Source: DASPFV01 sp035620975 (GTDB lineage: Bacteria; Acidobacteriota; Vicinamibacteria; Vicinamibacterales; 2-12-FULL-66-21). From it: a DNA stretch of 64,000 bases. Below are positions 8,449-17,392 of this stretch, piece by piece. The first letter of the stretch is position 1, and each line of letters starts with the position of its first letter. Position numbers and translations under genes: made by a program. The stretch spans positions 1-64,000 of the forward strand of contig DASPFV010000221.1 of the NCBI GenBank assembly GCA_035620975.1. Direction: 5' to 3'. The notes below the pieces were generated by a model. That model worked only from the letters and a program-made list of their open reading frames with translations. It searched no databases and had not been told where the DNA came from.

Positions 8449-10566
8449 TCACGGACCGGCGCGCACGAGTCTGGCGATCAGCCCCAGCAGCACGAGCACA
8501 CTGATTCCGAGCAGGAGCCAGAAGGCGACCGGCGAGAGCAGCGCCGGCGTCGCAGAGGCGCCGCCGGCATCGGGCTCGGGAGCTGCGCCGATTTCGGCCG
8601 CCGGGGCACCCATGACCTGCGGGGCCAGCAGCGCGAGGTCGTAACGCGGCGGCTCGGCGTCTGCCTGTCCGTAGACGAGACGAAGCGTCGAGTCGTTCGG
8701 GTGGAAGAACCGCAGCCGGTACTGCGGCAGCAGGAGGCGCGCCGACGCGATCGGGAGCGCCGGGTTGTCCCCCTCGTCCACGACGAGCAGAAGCTCCGTG
8801 CGATCGAGAGGCGGCAGCGCCAGCGAGAGCGGCTCCGGCGGCGTCTCCTGATCCACGTGCTGCCAGGTTCCCGTCGCCTGGACGTCGAACCACGTCGTGC
8901 GGTGGCGCCGGTCCGGGGCGCGCTCGAGCCCCACCCGGACGGTTCGGCGGAACACCCGGGCAGAGGTTTCCACCACCAGGGTACCGGACGGCAGCTGAGG
9001 CTGCGGAATCGCTATCGCGTACACGGAGCGGCGGCCCCCCTCCGGCCGGGTCAGCTCCGCCGAACCCGGATTCGAGGCCGGCGTTATCGTGAGATCGACG
9101 GAAAGCGGCTCGTCGCGCCGCTCGATCAAGTAGGGAATCTGGCGACCCTGCGCATCCAGGACGCGCACGTCGGCGAAGCGAGCTGACGGTCCGCGGCTGT
9201 GCGCCAGCGCCGCGGAATCGAGCGACAACGCAACGAGCCCGGGCTGGCCGACGTCGATGCTCCTGACATGGCGGAACGCGTTCGCGTCGATCTCCGGACC
9301 GCTTCCGGGCACGTCGGCCTCGGGGCGGGCCGCGGCCGATTCGACGAGCCGCCGCGGTTCGCCCCACGCCGCCTCGGCCACCGCGGACAGATCGAGTGTC
9401 CGGCGCACCGCCTCGAGGTCGTAGGTCGGCGCCTCGAGCGTCCTGTTCCCATAGCGAGCGAGCAGGACGCCGGGCGGTGCCTCGACATAGATCCAGGGCA
9501 GCTGGGCCAGAACCGCAGAGACCTTGCGCAGGTCGAGCGGTATGTTGGCGCCGTCCTCGATGACGAGATCGAGCTCGGGCTCGCGCGGGGTGGCAATGGG
9601 CACGCGCAGGGCGGCCGCTGTAACGCTCTCTCGAACCACGCGGACGAGCGTTGCCTGGCCGAGCGAGGCAGGCGCGGCCTCTGTGCCGCTGAACCGGGAC
9701 TCGGACACGGTGGCCCGCCGGTAGACGTGCCCTCCGCCCGCATCGATCTCTATCGCCACCACGGGCACGCCCGCACCCGGCAGCCGCACGCGATAGCGGC
9801 TCCGGCCGGGCTCGCTCGGCCGCCGCTCGAACACGAGATCGATGATCTGCGCGGGCGGCCCTCGCATGGGTGCCGCGCGGCGCGCGGCCACCGATCGTGG
9901 CAGCGGGACGCGGCCGCTGTTCGTGTCGTCCCAGGTCAGCCTCAGGAACCGGTAGGGACCCGGTTCGAACGAGAGCGTCGTTTGACGCAGTTGCTCGTCG
10001 GGCAGGTCGAACAGCGTCCCTTGCGAGACGAGCATCGTCCAGCGCGCGCGATCGCCGCTGCCTTCCAGCACGACCCGTTTCAGGAAGGGTGGGGGAACGC
10101 CCTCGACCCGGAGACCGTCCACGACCGCCGGTGCCTGGAGATCCACCTCGAAACCGCTGCTCTTCTCCCCTGCGGCGACCGGCAGGACGATGGCCGGCAC
10201 CCACACGCGTTGCTGGGACGGCGTGTGGACGAGGAGGTAGGGGACTGGCCGTTCCTCGGCATCGAAGAACCGGAGATCGCCCAGGCCGCCCTCAGCGATG
10301 GCGGCGTCGCCGCGGCGCACCACACGGAAGGGCTGGCCGGCCGTGAGGAGATCGACGTCAACCGGCAGGCGCAGCGGACCTGCGCCAGGCGCGTGCACCG
10401 GCCGCTCGACCGCGAACCGCGCCTCCTGAGCGGCCACCGAGGGACACAGACCGAGCACGGAGAGGGACAGCAGGGCCACGAATGACCACGGGCCGGCAAA
10501 GGCCACGGACGAACACAGGCCGGCAAAGGCCACGGACGAACACGGACGGACACGGACTCGATTCAT
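8449..10566 (-). CDS. DUF3999 family envelope protein
   Basis: A 705-residue secreted or membrane-anchored protein: a long N-terminal signal-like region, a large beta-rich body with paired F5/8-type-like strands (for example GPYRFLRLTWDD), and one C-terminal membrane segment (FWLLLGISVLVLLGLIARLV) followed by a short basic tail. This is the DUF3999 pattern; function is unknown. The ATG at 10566 overlaps the stop of the upstream DUF2339 gene in an ATGA junction, so the two are translationally coupled, and DUF2339/DUF3999 neighbours recur in many genomes. The first about 27 residues are encoded by a 27-bp tandem repeat (9-residue unit CSSVAFAGL then CSSVAFAGP). The open frame continues far upstream of 10566, but that part lies antisense/out of frame over DUF2339 and is not real. 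Confidence 0.85.
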   Translation of the reverse strand: MNRVRVRPCSSVAFAGLCSSVAFAGPWSFVALLSLSVLGLCPSVAAQEARFAVERPVHAPGAGPLRLPVDVDLLTAGQPFRVVRRGDAAIAEGGLGDLRFFDAEERPVPYLLVHTPSQQRVWVPAIVLPVAAGEKSSGFEVDLQAPAVVDGLRVEGVPPPFLKRVVLEGSGDRARWTMLVSQGTLFDLPDEQLRQTTLSFEPGPYRFLRLTWDDTNSGRVPLPRSVAARRAAPMRGPPAQIIDLVFERRPSEPGRSRYRVRLPGAGVPVVAIEIDAGGGHVYRRATVSESRFSGTEAAPASLGQATLVRVVRESVTAAALRVPIATPREPELDLVIEDGANIPLDLRKVSAVLAQLPWIYVEAPPGVLLARYGNRTLEAPTYDLEAVRRTLDLSAVAEAAWGEPRRLVESAAARPEADVPGSGPEIDANAFRHVRSIDVGQPGLVALSLDSAALAHSRGPSARFADVRVLDAQGRQIPYLIERRDEPLSVDLTITPASNPGSAELTRPEGGRRSVYAIAIPQPQLPSGTLVVETSARVFRRTVRVGLERAPDRRHRTTWFDVQATGTWQHVDQETPPEPLSLALPPLDRTELLLVVDEGDNPALPIASARLLLPQYRLRFFHPNDSTLRLVYGQADAEPPRYDLALLAPQVMGAPAAEIGAAPEPDAGGASATPALLSPVAFWLLLGISVLVLLGLIARLVRAGP
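10491..10543. repeat. 27-bp tandem repeat translated in the DUF3999 signal region
   Basis: The unit GGCCGGCAAAGGCCACGGAC plus GAACAC occurs at 10491-10516 and again at 10518-10543, period 27 bp, or nine codons on the minus strand. Flanking sequence (CACGGACGGACACGGAC, 10541-10557) continues the theme. On the minus strand it reads CCGTGTTCGTCCGTGGC, close to the array at 3420-3500. Confidence 0.85.
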
Positions 10567-13500
10567 GCGCTCCCTCCGATGCCCGGCTGCTGCCGCGATT
10601 CCCTCCGCAGCACGTACTTCTGCAGCGCGAGCGAGACGAGCGCAAGTGCGAGCGCCAGGCCGACGAACGAGACCACCCTGTACAGTCCTTCGAGCGATCC
10701 CAGGTCGTAGAGGAAGCATTTGAAGGTCGTGACTGCAATGAGGCCCACGGCGGCGACTCGCGCCGCACGAATGCGCAACCAGATCCCGGCGCCGAGCAGC
10801 AGCATGCCGAACACGAGCCAGCCGAGCGTGTACGTCAGGTCCTGCGAGACGGTCACGCCGAATCGGAAGGTCAGCGTCGGTTCGGTCGCGTAGTAGTCGG
10901 CGATCTCGATGTTCAGCAGCAGGAACAGCAGGACCACGCCGAGGGCCGGCAGGAAGCCGGAGGGCTTCGGCAGACGGGCGGCGAGCGAATCGTCGGTTCG
11001 AGCCAGCCACCAGCCCGCGACGATGCAGCAGCCGGCGGTGACGAGATACGTGTAGAGGTACCAGTTCAGTATCGGCAGCGGCCCGCGGGGTTCGTAGACC
11101 AGGACCTCGGGGTTCAGTGCCAGGCGGACGAACACCGTCAGCAGCAGCCCGACCGACGCGTAGAGCAGGCCCTTGTGTGGCACGCGGCGGTAGAGCCACG
11201 CGAGCGCCGTGCCCTCGAGCGCCCACCCGATGGTGATCCACTGGCGCTCCAGCTGCACGGGGATGGCGACGGTCGCGAACCCGAGAGCCGCGCCGGCGAC
11301 GAGCGCCAGCCGCCCCAGATCCCGTTCGCCGGGCGGCTCGATCCGCAGGAGCTGCCGCAACAGCAGCGCGAGCAGCGCACCTTCGACGACCGGCACGAGC
11401 CCGAGCACCGATTCGAGGTCGCCGGCGCGCAGCGACGATCGCGCGGCGAAGAAGAGCATCGCGCTCGCCACGATGGCCGCGAGGTAGGGCTCGCGATCGG
11501 ATGTGCGCCGGCGTGCAACGGCGAACGGGTAAGCGAGGAACACGCCGTAGAGGAGGCCCGCGAGCAGCAGGAGGTGCGGCCACAGCCCCGGCTGGCCCGC
11601 ATCCCCCCCGCCCGTAACACCCTCGAACAACAGCCGGCTCTCCTGCCAGTGCAGCACGGCCACCCAGGCAAGCGCGCTCGCCCCAGCCGCCACCAGCCGC
11701 CAGGATCGGATTACCGCGAGCGCGAGCAGCATCGCCATGTTGCCGGCGTGCAGCGCGGCGAGGGGCCAGAACGGCAACGGCACCGCGACCCCGGCCCACG
11801 CGATCAGCGAAAACTCGCTGACCACGATCGTCGCCAGGGCGCCACGGGCCGAGGCCTCGGCATCGCTGCCCGGCAGAAGAATCCAGCCCAGCGCGTAGCC
11901 GCTGACCGCCGCCGACGCCAGGAGCGCCACGAACGGCCATGGGCCCGGGCCGAGCGATGCCCCCCAGGCGCCGACGACGACGGCCGCGGCGACCGTGCCG
12001 GCAGCGTGCAGGACCGGCGCGCGGACGGCGAGCGAGGCGGCGCTCGTCGCGAGCGTCACGACGAGGAGCGCACCGAAGAAGGGCCACGGCGGCTGCGACC
12101 ACTCGGGGTTCGGAGCCAGGAACAGCAGGAAGAGGTGCCCGCACAAACCAAGGTAAAGGCCGCCGCCGAACGAGAGCCCCGTCGCCGGTTCGGCATCCGT
12201 TCGAGCCTGCCGGGCCGACCACGCGTGCCCGCCGAGCGTCACGAGCGCCAGACCGGTGAGCACGGCGAGGGACGGCAGCACGCCCACCGCCCCGGCCGCC
12301 TGCCACCACCACGAGGCCAGCACGATCCACGAGAGGATCGTTCCGGCCTGAGAGACGAGCGGCAGGCCACCAGCGGCGCTTTCGATGAACACCGCCGCGT
12401 TCAATATCGCCAGCAGCAGCGCCAGCGCCCACAGCGCAGCCGGCGCGACCGATCCGGTCGAGAGGAACAGCAGCAGCCCCAGGCTGAGGAGCAGGACGAC
12501 GCCTGCACCCCAGGCAGGCTTCAGCGGGATCGATCGGTGCCGTGCCAGAATCGGCGTGCCGAGTGAAACCGCGGCAAACGTCAGGTAGACGGCGATCGCC
12601 GTGCCCAGTCGTCCGGGGACGAGATACGCCGCCGACCAGACCGCCTGCGCGGCGACCGCGAAGAACGCGGCGATCCAGTAGAGCGCTCCGGTCCTCGACG
12701 CGATCGCCCGCCAGGCCGTCGCCAGGACGACCGCGAGCAGCGTCGCGAAGAGCGGCCAGGGCGCCGCGAACGTGCGCTCGACTGCCGCCAGCACTGGGAA
12801 CGCGAAGACGAGCAGCGGCGCAGCGAAATGAGCACGGGTGGCCGGCCCACTGAACGGGCGCCCGAGCCGCGTCGCGAGCACCGGCGCGAAGAGGTAGAGG
12901 GCCACGGCCGCGCTGACGAACGCGAGCGTCTGGAGGCGCGCCTCCGTGCCCGGGTAGGACACGGCCAGCCACGTGCCGGTCGTGACCAGCGTGGCGACGG
13001 CACCGGACACGTGCAGCATCTCCTCCCGGCGCGCGAGCGCGATCGCGAGAAGCCCGCAGTCCAGAACGAGCAGGAACCCGAACAGGAGACCCGCTCGCGG
13101 CCCGTACTCGGGCACGGCGGCCAGATATGCCGCGAAGGCGAGCGGCAGTGCCGCTGACACGAGGCTCGTCCGGCCGATCCCGCCGTCTGCTTCGGCCGGG
13201 CCGTCGACCTCACGACGGCGCGCAACCGCCAGCATGCCCATCGACGCCAGCGGAAAGACGATGAACACGCCCATGGCGAGCGAGAGGCTGCTCTCGTCGA
13301 GGAAGCGCAGCACCCATCCCCACTGGTAGACCGTCGTGAGGACGAGTGTCAGCCAGCTGAGCGAGGACCAGCCCTTCCGGAGCGCCACCCAGGCGAGACC
13401 GATGTTGAGCAGCAGCAGGTAGGCGAAGAGGGGCACGGGGCGGTTTTCGCCCGTCGACAGCAGGGCCGGCGTCGAGAACCCGCCGAGCAGCCCGAGTACG

Positions 13501-14450
13501 GCAATGAAGAGCGACTCCCGCCGGATCGACAACAGGACCGCCAGCGCGGTCACGAGCGCCAGCAGACCGAACGTCAGGGGCGCGGGTATGAGGTCCCACA
13601 GCGCGTGCGCCGCGAAGAACGTGGAGAAGAGGATCGCGATCGCGGCCGCGTCCAGCGCGTTGGCCGTGACCGGGTAGCGCCGCGCCGCCTTCAGCTCGCA
13701 GGCGACGAGCAGCGCCAGGGCGACGAGCACGCCGATGGCGACACGCACGGGCGGCTGCAGCCACCCGTGCTCGATCGAGTAACGAAGGAACAGGATCGCC
13801 GCGAGCACCAGCGCGATGCCCGCCACGGCGGAGAAGAGCTTGACCCCGACGAGACTTTCCCAGTCGAACGGTGGGGCCGGTACGCCGGCTGGCGGCTCCT
13901 CGGGGCCTCCCGGGCCTCGCGCGTCCGCCTCCGCCGGCGCATGCGGGGGCGGGCCCTCTTCCGCCGCGGCCAGTACCGGCACGATCTCAGGTGGCGCTTC
14001 GAAGACGGCCGCATCCGGCGGTGCGGGCACTCGCGCGGCCACCGGTTCTTCAGTCTCAGGCGTCGGAACGGACGGTCTCCCCTGCGGAGCGGGCGGAGGT
14101 TCGAGAGAACGCTCGTCGGTCCCGGGTTCGGGCCCCCTTTCGGGTTGCGGAGCGGCCTCTGCAGCCGGTAAGGGCTCGACAGGCGGCTCGGACCGTGCCG
14201 CCTCGCTGGACGCTTCGGCGGCAGCGGAAGGTGGAGCGGTCTGCCCCGCAGCCGGCGGTACCCAGACACGTCGCTCCTGACGGAGCTCCCGGACCTCGGC
14301 CTCGAGCTGGTAGAGGCGATCCCGATGGCGCACGAGGCTCTCTTCCAGCGAATCAAGCCGCCAGCGCGTGCGCCGGCCGGCGACCCACGTGACGACAGGA
14401 AGCACGAAGGGGACGAGCAGGAGAACGAGCGCGATGAAGAGGAATTCCAC
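10563..14450 (-). CDS. DUF2339 family multispanning membrane protein
   Basis: A 1295-residue integral membrane protein. Residues 1-20 form a membrane anchor, about 28-62 a short coiled coil (LDSLEESLVRHRDRLYQLEA), about 65-195 a Pro/Glu/Ala-rich linker, and the rest about 30 or more closely packed hydrophobic segments, as in DUF2339 proteins. The family is proposed to sit in the envelope; its biochemical role is unknown. The GTG at 14450 (GTGGAATTC) gives the conserved MEFLFIALVLLL start, with GGAG 12 nt upstream. It is the first gene of a two-gene operon with DUF3999 and is divergent from the uridine kinase gene. Confidence 0.88.
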   Translation of the reverse strand: MEFLFIALVLLLVPFVLPVVTWVAGRRTRWRLDSLEESLVRHRDRLYQLEAEVRELRQERRVWVPPAAGQTAPPSAAAEASSEAARSEPPVEPLPAAEAAPQPERGPEPGTDERSLEPPPAPQGRPSVPTPETEEPVAARVPAPPDAAVFEAPPEIVPVLAAAEEGPPPHAPAEADARGPGGPEEPPAGVPAPPFDWESLVGVKLFSAVAGIALVLAAILFLRYSIEHGWLQPPVRVAIGVLVALALLVACELKAARRYPVTANALDAAAIAILFSTFFAAHALWDLIPAPLTFGLLALVTALAVLLSIRRESLFIAVLGLLGGFSTPALLSTGENRPVPLFAYLLLLNIGLAWVALRKGWSSLSWLTLVLTTVYQWGWVLRFLDESSLSLAMGVFIVFPLASMGMLAVARRREVDGPAEADGGIGRTSLVSAALPLAFAAYLAAVPEYGPRAGLLFGFLLVLDCGLLAIALARREEMLHVSGAVATLVTTGTWLAVSYPGTEARLQTLAFVSAAVALYLFAPVLATRLGRPFSGPATRAHFAAPLLVFAFPVLAAVERTFAAPWPLFATLLAVVLATAWRAIASRTGALYWIAAFFAVAAQAVWSAAYLVPGRLGTAIAVYLTFAAVSLGTPILARHRSIPLKPAWGAGVVLLLSLGLLLFLSTGSVAPAALWALALLLAILNAAVFIESAAGGLPLVSQAGTILSWIVLASWWWQAAGAVGVLPSLAVLTGLALVTLGGHAWSARQARTDAEPATGLSFGGGLYLGLCGHLFLLFLAPNPEWSQPPWPFFGALLVVTLATSAASLAVRAPVLHAAGTVAAAVVVGAWGASLGPGPWPFVALLASAAVSGYALGWILLPGSDAEASARGALATIVVSEFSLIAWAGVAVPLPFWPLAALHAGNMAMLLALAVIRSWRLVAAGASALAWVAVLHWQESRLLFEGVTGGGDAGQPGLWPHLLLLAGLLYGVFLAYPFAVARRRTSDREPYLAAIVASAMLFFAARSSLRAGDLESVLGLVPVVEGALLALLLRQLLRIEPPGERDLGRLALVAGAALGFATVAIPVQLERQWITIGWALEGTALAWLYRRVPHKGLLYASVGLLLTVFVRLALNPEVLVYEPRGPLPILNWYLYTYLVTAGCCIVAGWWLARTDDSLAARLPKPSGFLPALGVVLLFLLLNIEIADYYATEPTLTFRFGVTVSQDLTYTLGWLVFGMLLLGAGIWLRIRAARVAAVGLIAVTTFKCFLYDLGSLEGLYRVVSFVGLALALALVSLALQKYVLRRESRQQPGIGGSA

Positions 14451-14544
14451 CGGGGGCTCAAACTCCTTTCCTATACTCTTCCATGCTGGTCCGGACGGGG
14501 TGGCGGAGTCCTGTCGCGCCGCTGAAGAACGGTGAGCAAAGCGT

Positions 14545-15195
14545 GTGGCGCACCCGCTCCCGAAGGCACAGGGGCTTCAGAATCAGATGGTTATAGGTGT
14601 TGCGGGGGGATCGGGCTCGGGAAAGACGACCGTCGTCCGCCGGATCGTGGACAGCCTGGGCGATGCGCAGGTGACCGTGCTGGAGCACGACCGCTACTAC
14701 CGCGATCGCAACGATCTGCGCTTCGAGGAGCGGGCCGCGCTGAACTACGACCACCCCGACTCGCTCGAGACGGATCTGATGGTCAGGCACATCGCGGCAC
14801 TCCGCGACGGACGTGGCATTGAGGCCCCTGTCTACGACTTCGCCCGCTACGCCCGGCAGCCGGCGAGCGACCCCCTGCCTCCCAGGCGTGCCATCATCGT
14901 CGAAGGCATCTTGATCTTCGCCGATGCCGAGCTGCGCCGGCTGATGGACATCAAGGTGTTCGTGGATACCGACGACGACACGCGCTTCATCCGGCGGCTG
15001 CAGCGAGACATCTCCGAGCGCGGCCGAACGGTGCAGGGTGTCATCGACCAGTATCTCAGCACCGTCAAGCCTATGCACCTCGAGTTCGTCGAACCGAGCA
15101 AGCGCTACGCGGATATCATCATCCCGCAGGGCGGCCACAACGCGGTGGCCATCGAGATGCTGCTCACGCTCATCCGGAGCCTGGCCTCACGGTGA
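14545..15195 (+). CDS. udk: Uridine kinase
   Basis: A 216-residue P-loop kinase that phosphorylates uridine and cytidine with ATP or GTP in pyrimidine salvage. The Walker A motif is GGSGSGKTT; HDRYYRDRNDL and NYDHPDSLETDL are the nucleoside-binding stretches; EGILIF is the Walker B region; and RFIRRLQRDISERGRT is the lid. Length agrees with bacterial Udk (about 210). The GTG at 14545 has GGTGAG upstream; an alternative ATG at 14587 would start immediately before the first beta strand (MVIGVAGGSG) and give 202 residues. A TATACT hexamer at 14472-14477 may be its -10. Confidence 0.93.
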   Translation: MAHPLPKAQGLQNQMVIGVAGGSGSGKTTVVRRIVDSLGDAQVTVLEHDRYYRDRNDLRFEERAALNYDHPDSLETDLMVRHIAALRDGRGIEAPVYDFARYARQPASDPLPPRRAIIVEGILIFADAELRRLMDIKVFVDTDDDTRFIRRLQRDISERGRTVQGVIDQYLSTVKPMHLEFVEPSKRYADIIIPQGGHNAVAIEMLLTLIRSLASR

Positions 15196-15276
15196 CGGGG
15201 CGAAAGGCGAGCGGAACATCGCGGGCGGACCCCCGAGCTTCCGGATGGCCGCCTCGCCGACAAGGGTGAAGTCGTG

Positions 15277-15696
15277 ATGACGTTCAGGCGGCTTCGCACG
15301 GACGAGGAGATCCGGTCGGCGTTCCCGCTGATGGCGGCACTGCGCGATCGCATCCGGGCGGAGACGTTCCTCGACGAGGTCCGGCGGCAGGAGCACAGCG
15401 GGTACGAGCTGGTCGGAGGGTTCGACAAAGGGCGCCTGGTCACGCTCGCCGGTGTGCGGCGCGCACACACGCTGTCGCGTGGAGAGCACCTCTTCGTCGA
15501 CGACCTCGTGACGGACGAGTCAGTACGCGGGAAGGGATACGGGCGTCAGACGATCCAGTGGCTGTCGGCACGGGCCCGCGCCGAAGGGCTCCGCGCCATT
15601 TATCTGGACAGCCGGGCGACGGCCCGGGGCTTCTACGAGAAGCTCGGCTTCACGTTCCACACCTCGATCCCGTCGTGGCTGCGGTTGGAGGACTGA
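15277..15696 (+). CDS. GNAT family N-acetyltransferase
   Basis: A 139-residue single-domain GNAT protein. The acetyl-CoA binding motif A is seen as DLVTDESVRGKGYGRQTIQW (the RGKGYG pyrophosphate loop), and motif B as ATARGFYEKLGF near the C-terminus. Substrate is unknown. The start is ATG 15277; a GTG immediately before it (15274) is also in frame. It lies 81 bp after udk on the same strand, and it is convergent with dut. Confidence 0.85.
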   Translation: MTFRRLRTDEEIRSAFPLMAALRDRIRAETFLDEVRRQEHSGYELVGGFDKGRLVTLAGVRRAHTLSRGEHLFVDDLVTDESVRGKGYGRQTIQWLSARARAEGLRAIYLDSRATARGFYEKLGFTFHTSIPSWLRLED

Positions 15697-15715
15697 ACGG
15701 TTCAAGGTTCAGGGT

Positions 15716-16150
15716 TCAGCGCTCCGTCGACCCGAAGCCGCCGCGCGAGGCGGATCCGAGCACTCCGGCTTCCTCCCACGCGACGCGCGGGGCGGCGAGC
15801 AGGATGCCTTGCGCGATCCGGTCGCCGGCCCGCACCTCCACGGTCGCGTCCGTGAAATTCATGACGGCGATCTTGACCTCGTCCTCGGGGCCGCAGTAGT
15901 CCGGATCCACCACGCCGACGCCGTTGGCCACCATCAGCCCGCGTCTGACCGGCGTGCTGCTCCGCGCAAAGACGCCCAGGAACATGCCGGAGGGAACCTC
16001 GACGACCAGGCCGGTCGGCACCAGCCGCACCTCGCCCGGCGGTACGGCCACGTCAGCGGAGGCCGCCAGGTCGAAGGCTGCGGCGCCGGGCGTTTCGTAA
16101 CCGGGCAGACGCACATCCGGGCGAAGACGTCGAACGCGAACGGTGATCAC
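15716..16150 (-). CDS. dut: dUTP diphosphatase (dUTPase)
   Basis: A 144-residue trimeric dUTPase that converts dUTP to dUMP and diphosphate, keeping uracil out of DNA and supplying dTMP synthesis. All five motifs can be read: AAAFDLAAS (I), FARSST (II), NGVGVVDPDYCG (III; Asp catalytic, Tyr for sugar discrimination), RIAQGILLA (IV) and GGFGSTER at the C-terminus (V). It begins with GTG at 16150, with GGAG 6 nt upstream, and a TATAAT -10 on the minus strand at 16191-16186. Confidence 0.96.
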   Translation of the reverse strand: MITVRVRRLRPDVRLPGYETPGAAAFDLAASADVAVPPGEVRLVPTGLVVEVPSGMFLGVFARSSTPVRRGLMVANGVGVVDPDYCGPEDEVKIAVMNFTDATVEVRAGDRIAQGILLAAPRVAWEEAGVLGSASRGGFGSTER

Positions 16151-16185
16151 GGGAAGCTCCAGCGAAAGCGGGGCGGACGGCGCGT

Positions 16186-16191
16186 ATTATA
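16186..16191 (-). promoter_or_regulatory. -10 element for dut
   Basis: A perfect TATAAT on the minus strand 35 nt upstream of the dut GTG. No convincing -35. The same bases read TATTATA on the + strand and could also serve the divergent P1 peptidase gene. Confidence 0.45.
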
Positions 16192-16245
16192 GGAGCCCGG
16201 GCCGCGGGTGACGCGCCGCTACCTGCGCGGCTGAACGGACCCTTC

Positions 16246-17373
16246 ATGTCGTCACGATCGTTCCTGGCGGCCTTGCTCGTCGCGAGCCTCCAAGCGTCGC
16301 CGCCCGGGGGGCGGCCTCGAGCACGGGACCTCGGGATCGCGCCAGGTGTGCTGCAGCCCGGGCCGCTCAACGCGATCACCGACGTCGCGGGCGTGCGCGT
16401 GGGTCACGTGACGCTGACCGGCGGGGACACCGTCCGCACGGGCGTCACCGCGATCCTGCCCCACGGCGGCAACCTGTTCCAGAGCAAGGTGCCCGGCGGC
16501 GTGTTCGTGGGCAACGCCTTCGGCAAGCTCGCCGGCTCTACCCAGGTGCACGAGCTCGGAACTATCGAAACGCCCATCGTGCTGACAAACACTCTGGCGG
16601 TCGGGCCGGCGATCGACGGCGTGGTCGCCTGGACGCTCGCGCAGCCTGGCAACGAGCAGGTCCGGTCCGTGAACGCGCTCGTCGGCGAAACGAACGACGC
16701 CGGCCTGAACGACATCCGCGGAGGGCATGTCACGCGCGCACACGTGGTCGAAGCGATCCGGACGGCGGCAGCCGGTCCCGTGCTGGAGGGCGCTGTCGGG
16801 GCCGGGACGGGAACGACGGCGTTCGGCTGGAAGGCGGGCATCGGCACGTCTTCCAGACAGGTGCGCGTCGGGAACGAGCAGTGGACCGTCGGGGCCCTCG
16901 TCCAGGCCAATTTCGGGGGCCGTCTCACGATCGCCGGAGTGCCCGTCTGGCGTGAGCTGACGCCCGGAGAACGCCCGGCGGCAGCCCGTCCCGAGGCGGA
17001 TGGATCGTGCATGATCGTCGTCGGCACCGACGCGCCGCTCGATGCGCGCAACCTCGAGCGCCTGGCGGCGAGAGCAGTGTTCGCGATGGCGCGGACGGGC
17101 TCCACGTACTCGAACGGCAGCGGCGACTTCGCGATCGCCTTCTCCACGCACGCGTCGCTTCGCGTGATCGGCGACTTGACGCCGCAGGCGCGGACGACCC
17201 TGCCCACGGACGCCGTGTCCGGGCTGTTCGAGGCGGTGCTGGACGCGACCGAGGAGGCCATCTACAACTCCCTCCTCAGGGCCACGGACACGACCGGCCG
17301 GGGCGTGGCGTCGAAAGCCATCCCGATCGACGGCCTGCGAAAGGTGCTGTCGCTGTACGGTCGCAAGGGGTAG
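16246..17373 (+). CDS. P1 family (S58, DmpA-type) self-processing aminopeptidase
   Basis: A 375-residue protein of the DmpA/BapA N-terminal-nucleophile family. It begins with a probable signal peptide (about 1-18), then the conserved GPLNAITDVAGVRVGH opening. The processing site is Gly253-Ser254 in ADGSCMIVV: cleavage there would free Ser254 as the nucleophile of the beta chain. Other conserved segments are GAGTGTTAFGWKAGIG and the late FATHAS-like stretch (FSTHASLR). Family members release N-terminal D- or L-amino acids, or beta-alanyl residues, from peptides. It is convergent with the asparaginase-type gene and probably exported. Confidence 0.9.
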   Translation: MSSRSFLAALLVASLQASPPGGRPRARDLGIAPGVLQPGPLNAITDVAGVRVGHVTLTGGDTVRTGVTAILPHGGNLFQSKVPGGVFVGNAFGKLAGSTQVHELGTIETPIVLTNTLAVGPAIDGVVAWTLAQPGNEQVRSVNALVGETNDAGLNDIRGGHVTRAHVVEAIRTAAAGPVLEGAVGAGTGTTAFGWKAGIGTSSRQVRVGNEQWTVGALVQANFGGRLTIAGVPVWRELTPGERPAAARPEADGSCMIVVGTDAPLDARNLERLAARAVFAMARTGSTYSNGSGDFAIAFSTHASLRVIGDLTPQARTTLPTDAVSGLFEAVLDATEEAIYNSLLRATDTTGRGVASKAIPIDGLRKVLSLYGRKG

Positions 17374-17392
17374 CCGCGACAGGCGTCAGTCC

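Noticed and set aside
8449..12972. A 1507-codon open frame on the minus strand that seems to extend the DUF3999 protein by 802 residues
   Set aside because: The upstream part lies over DUF2339 in another frame and has an Arg/Ala/Gly-rich composition with no domain. The real start is ATG 10566, coupled to the DUF2339 stop.
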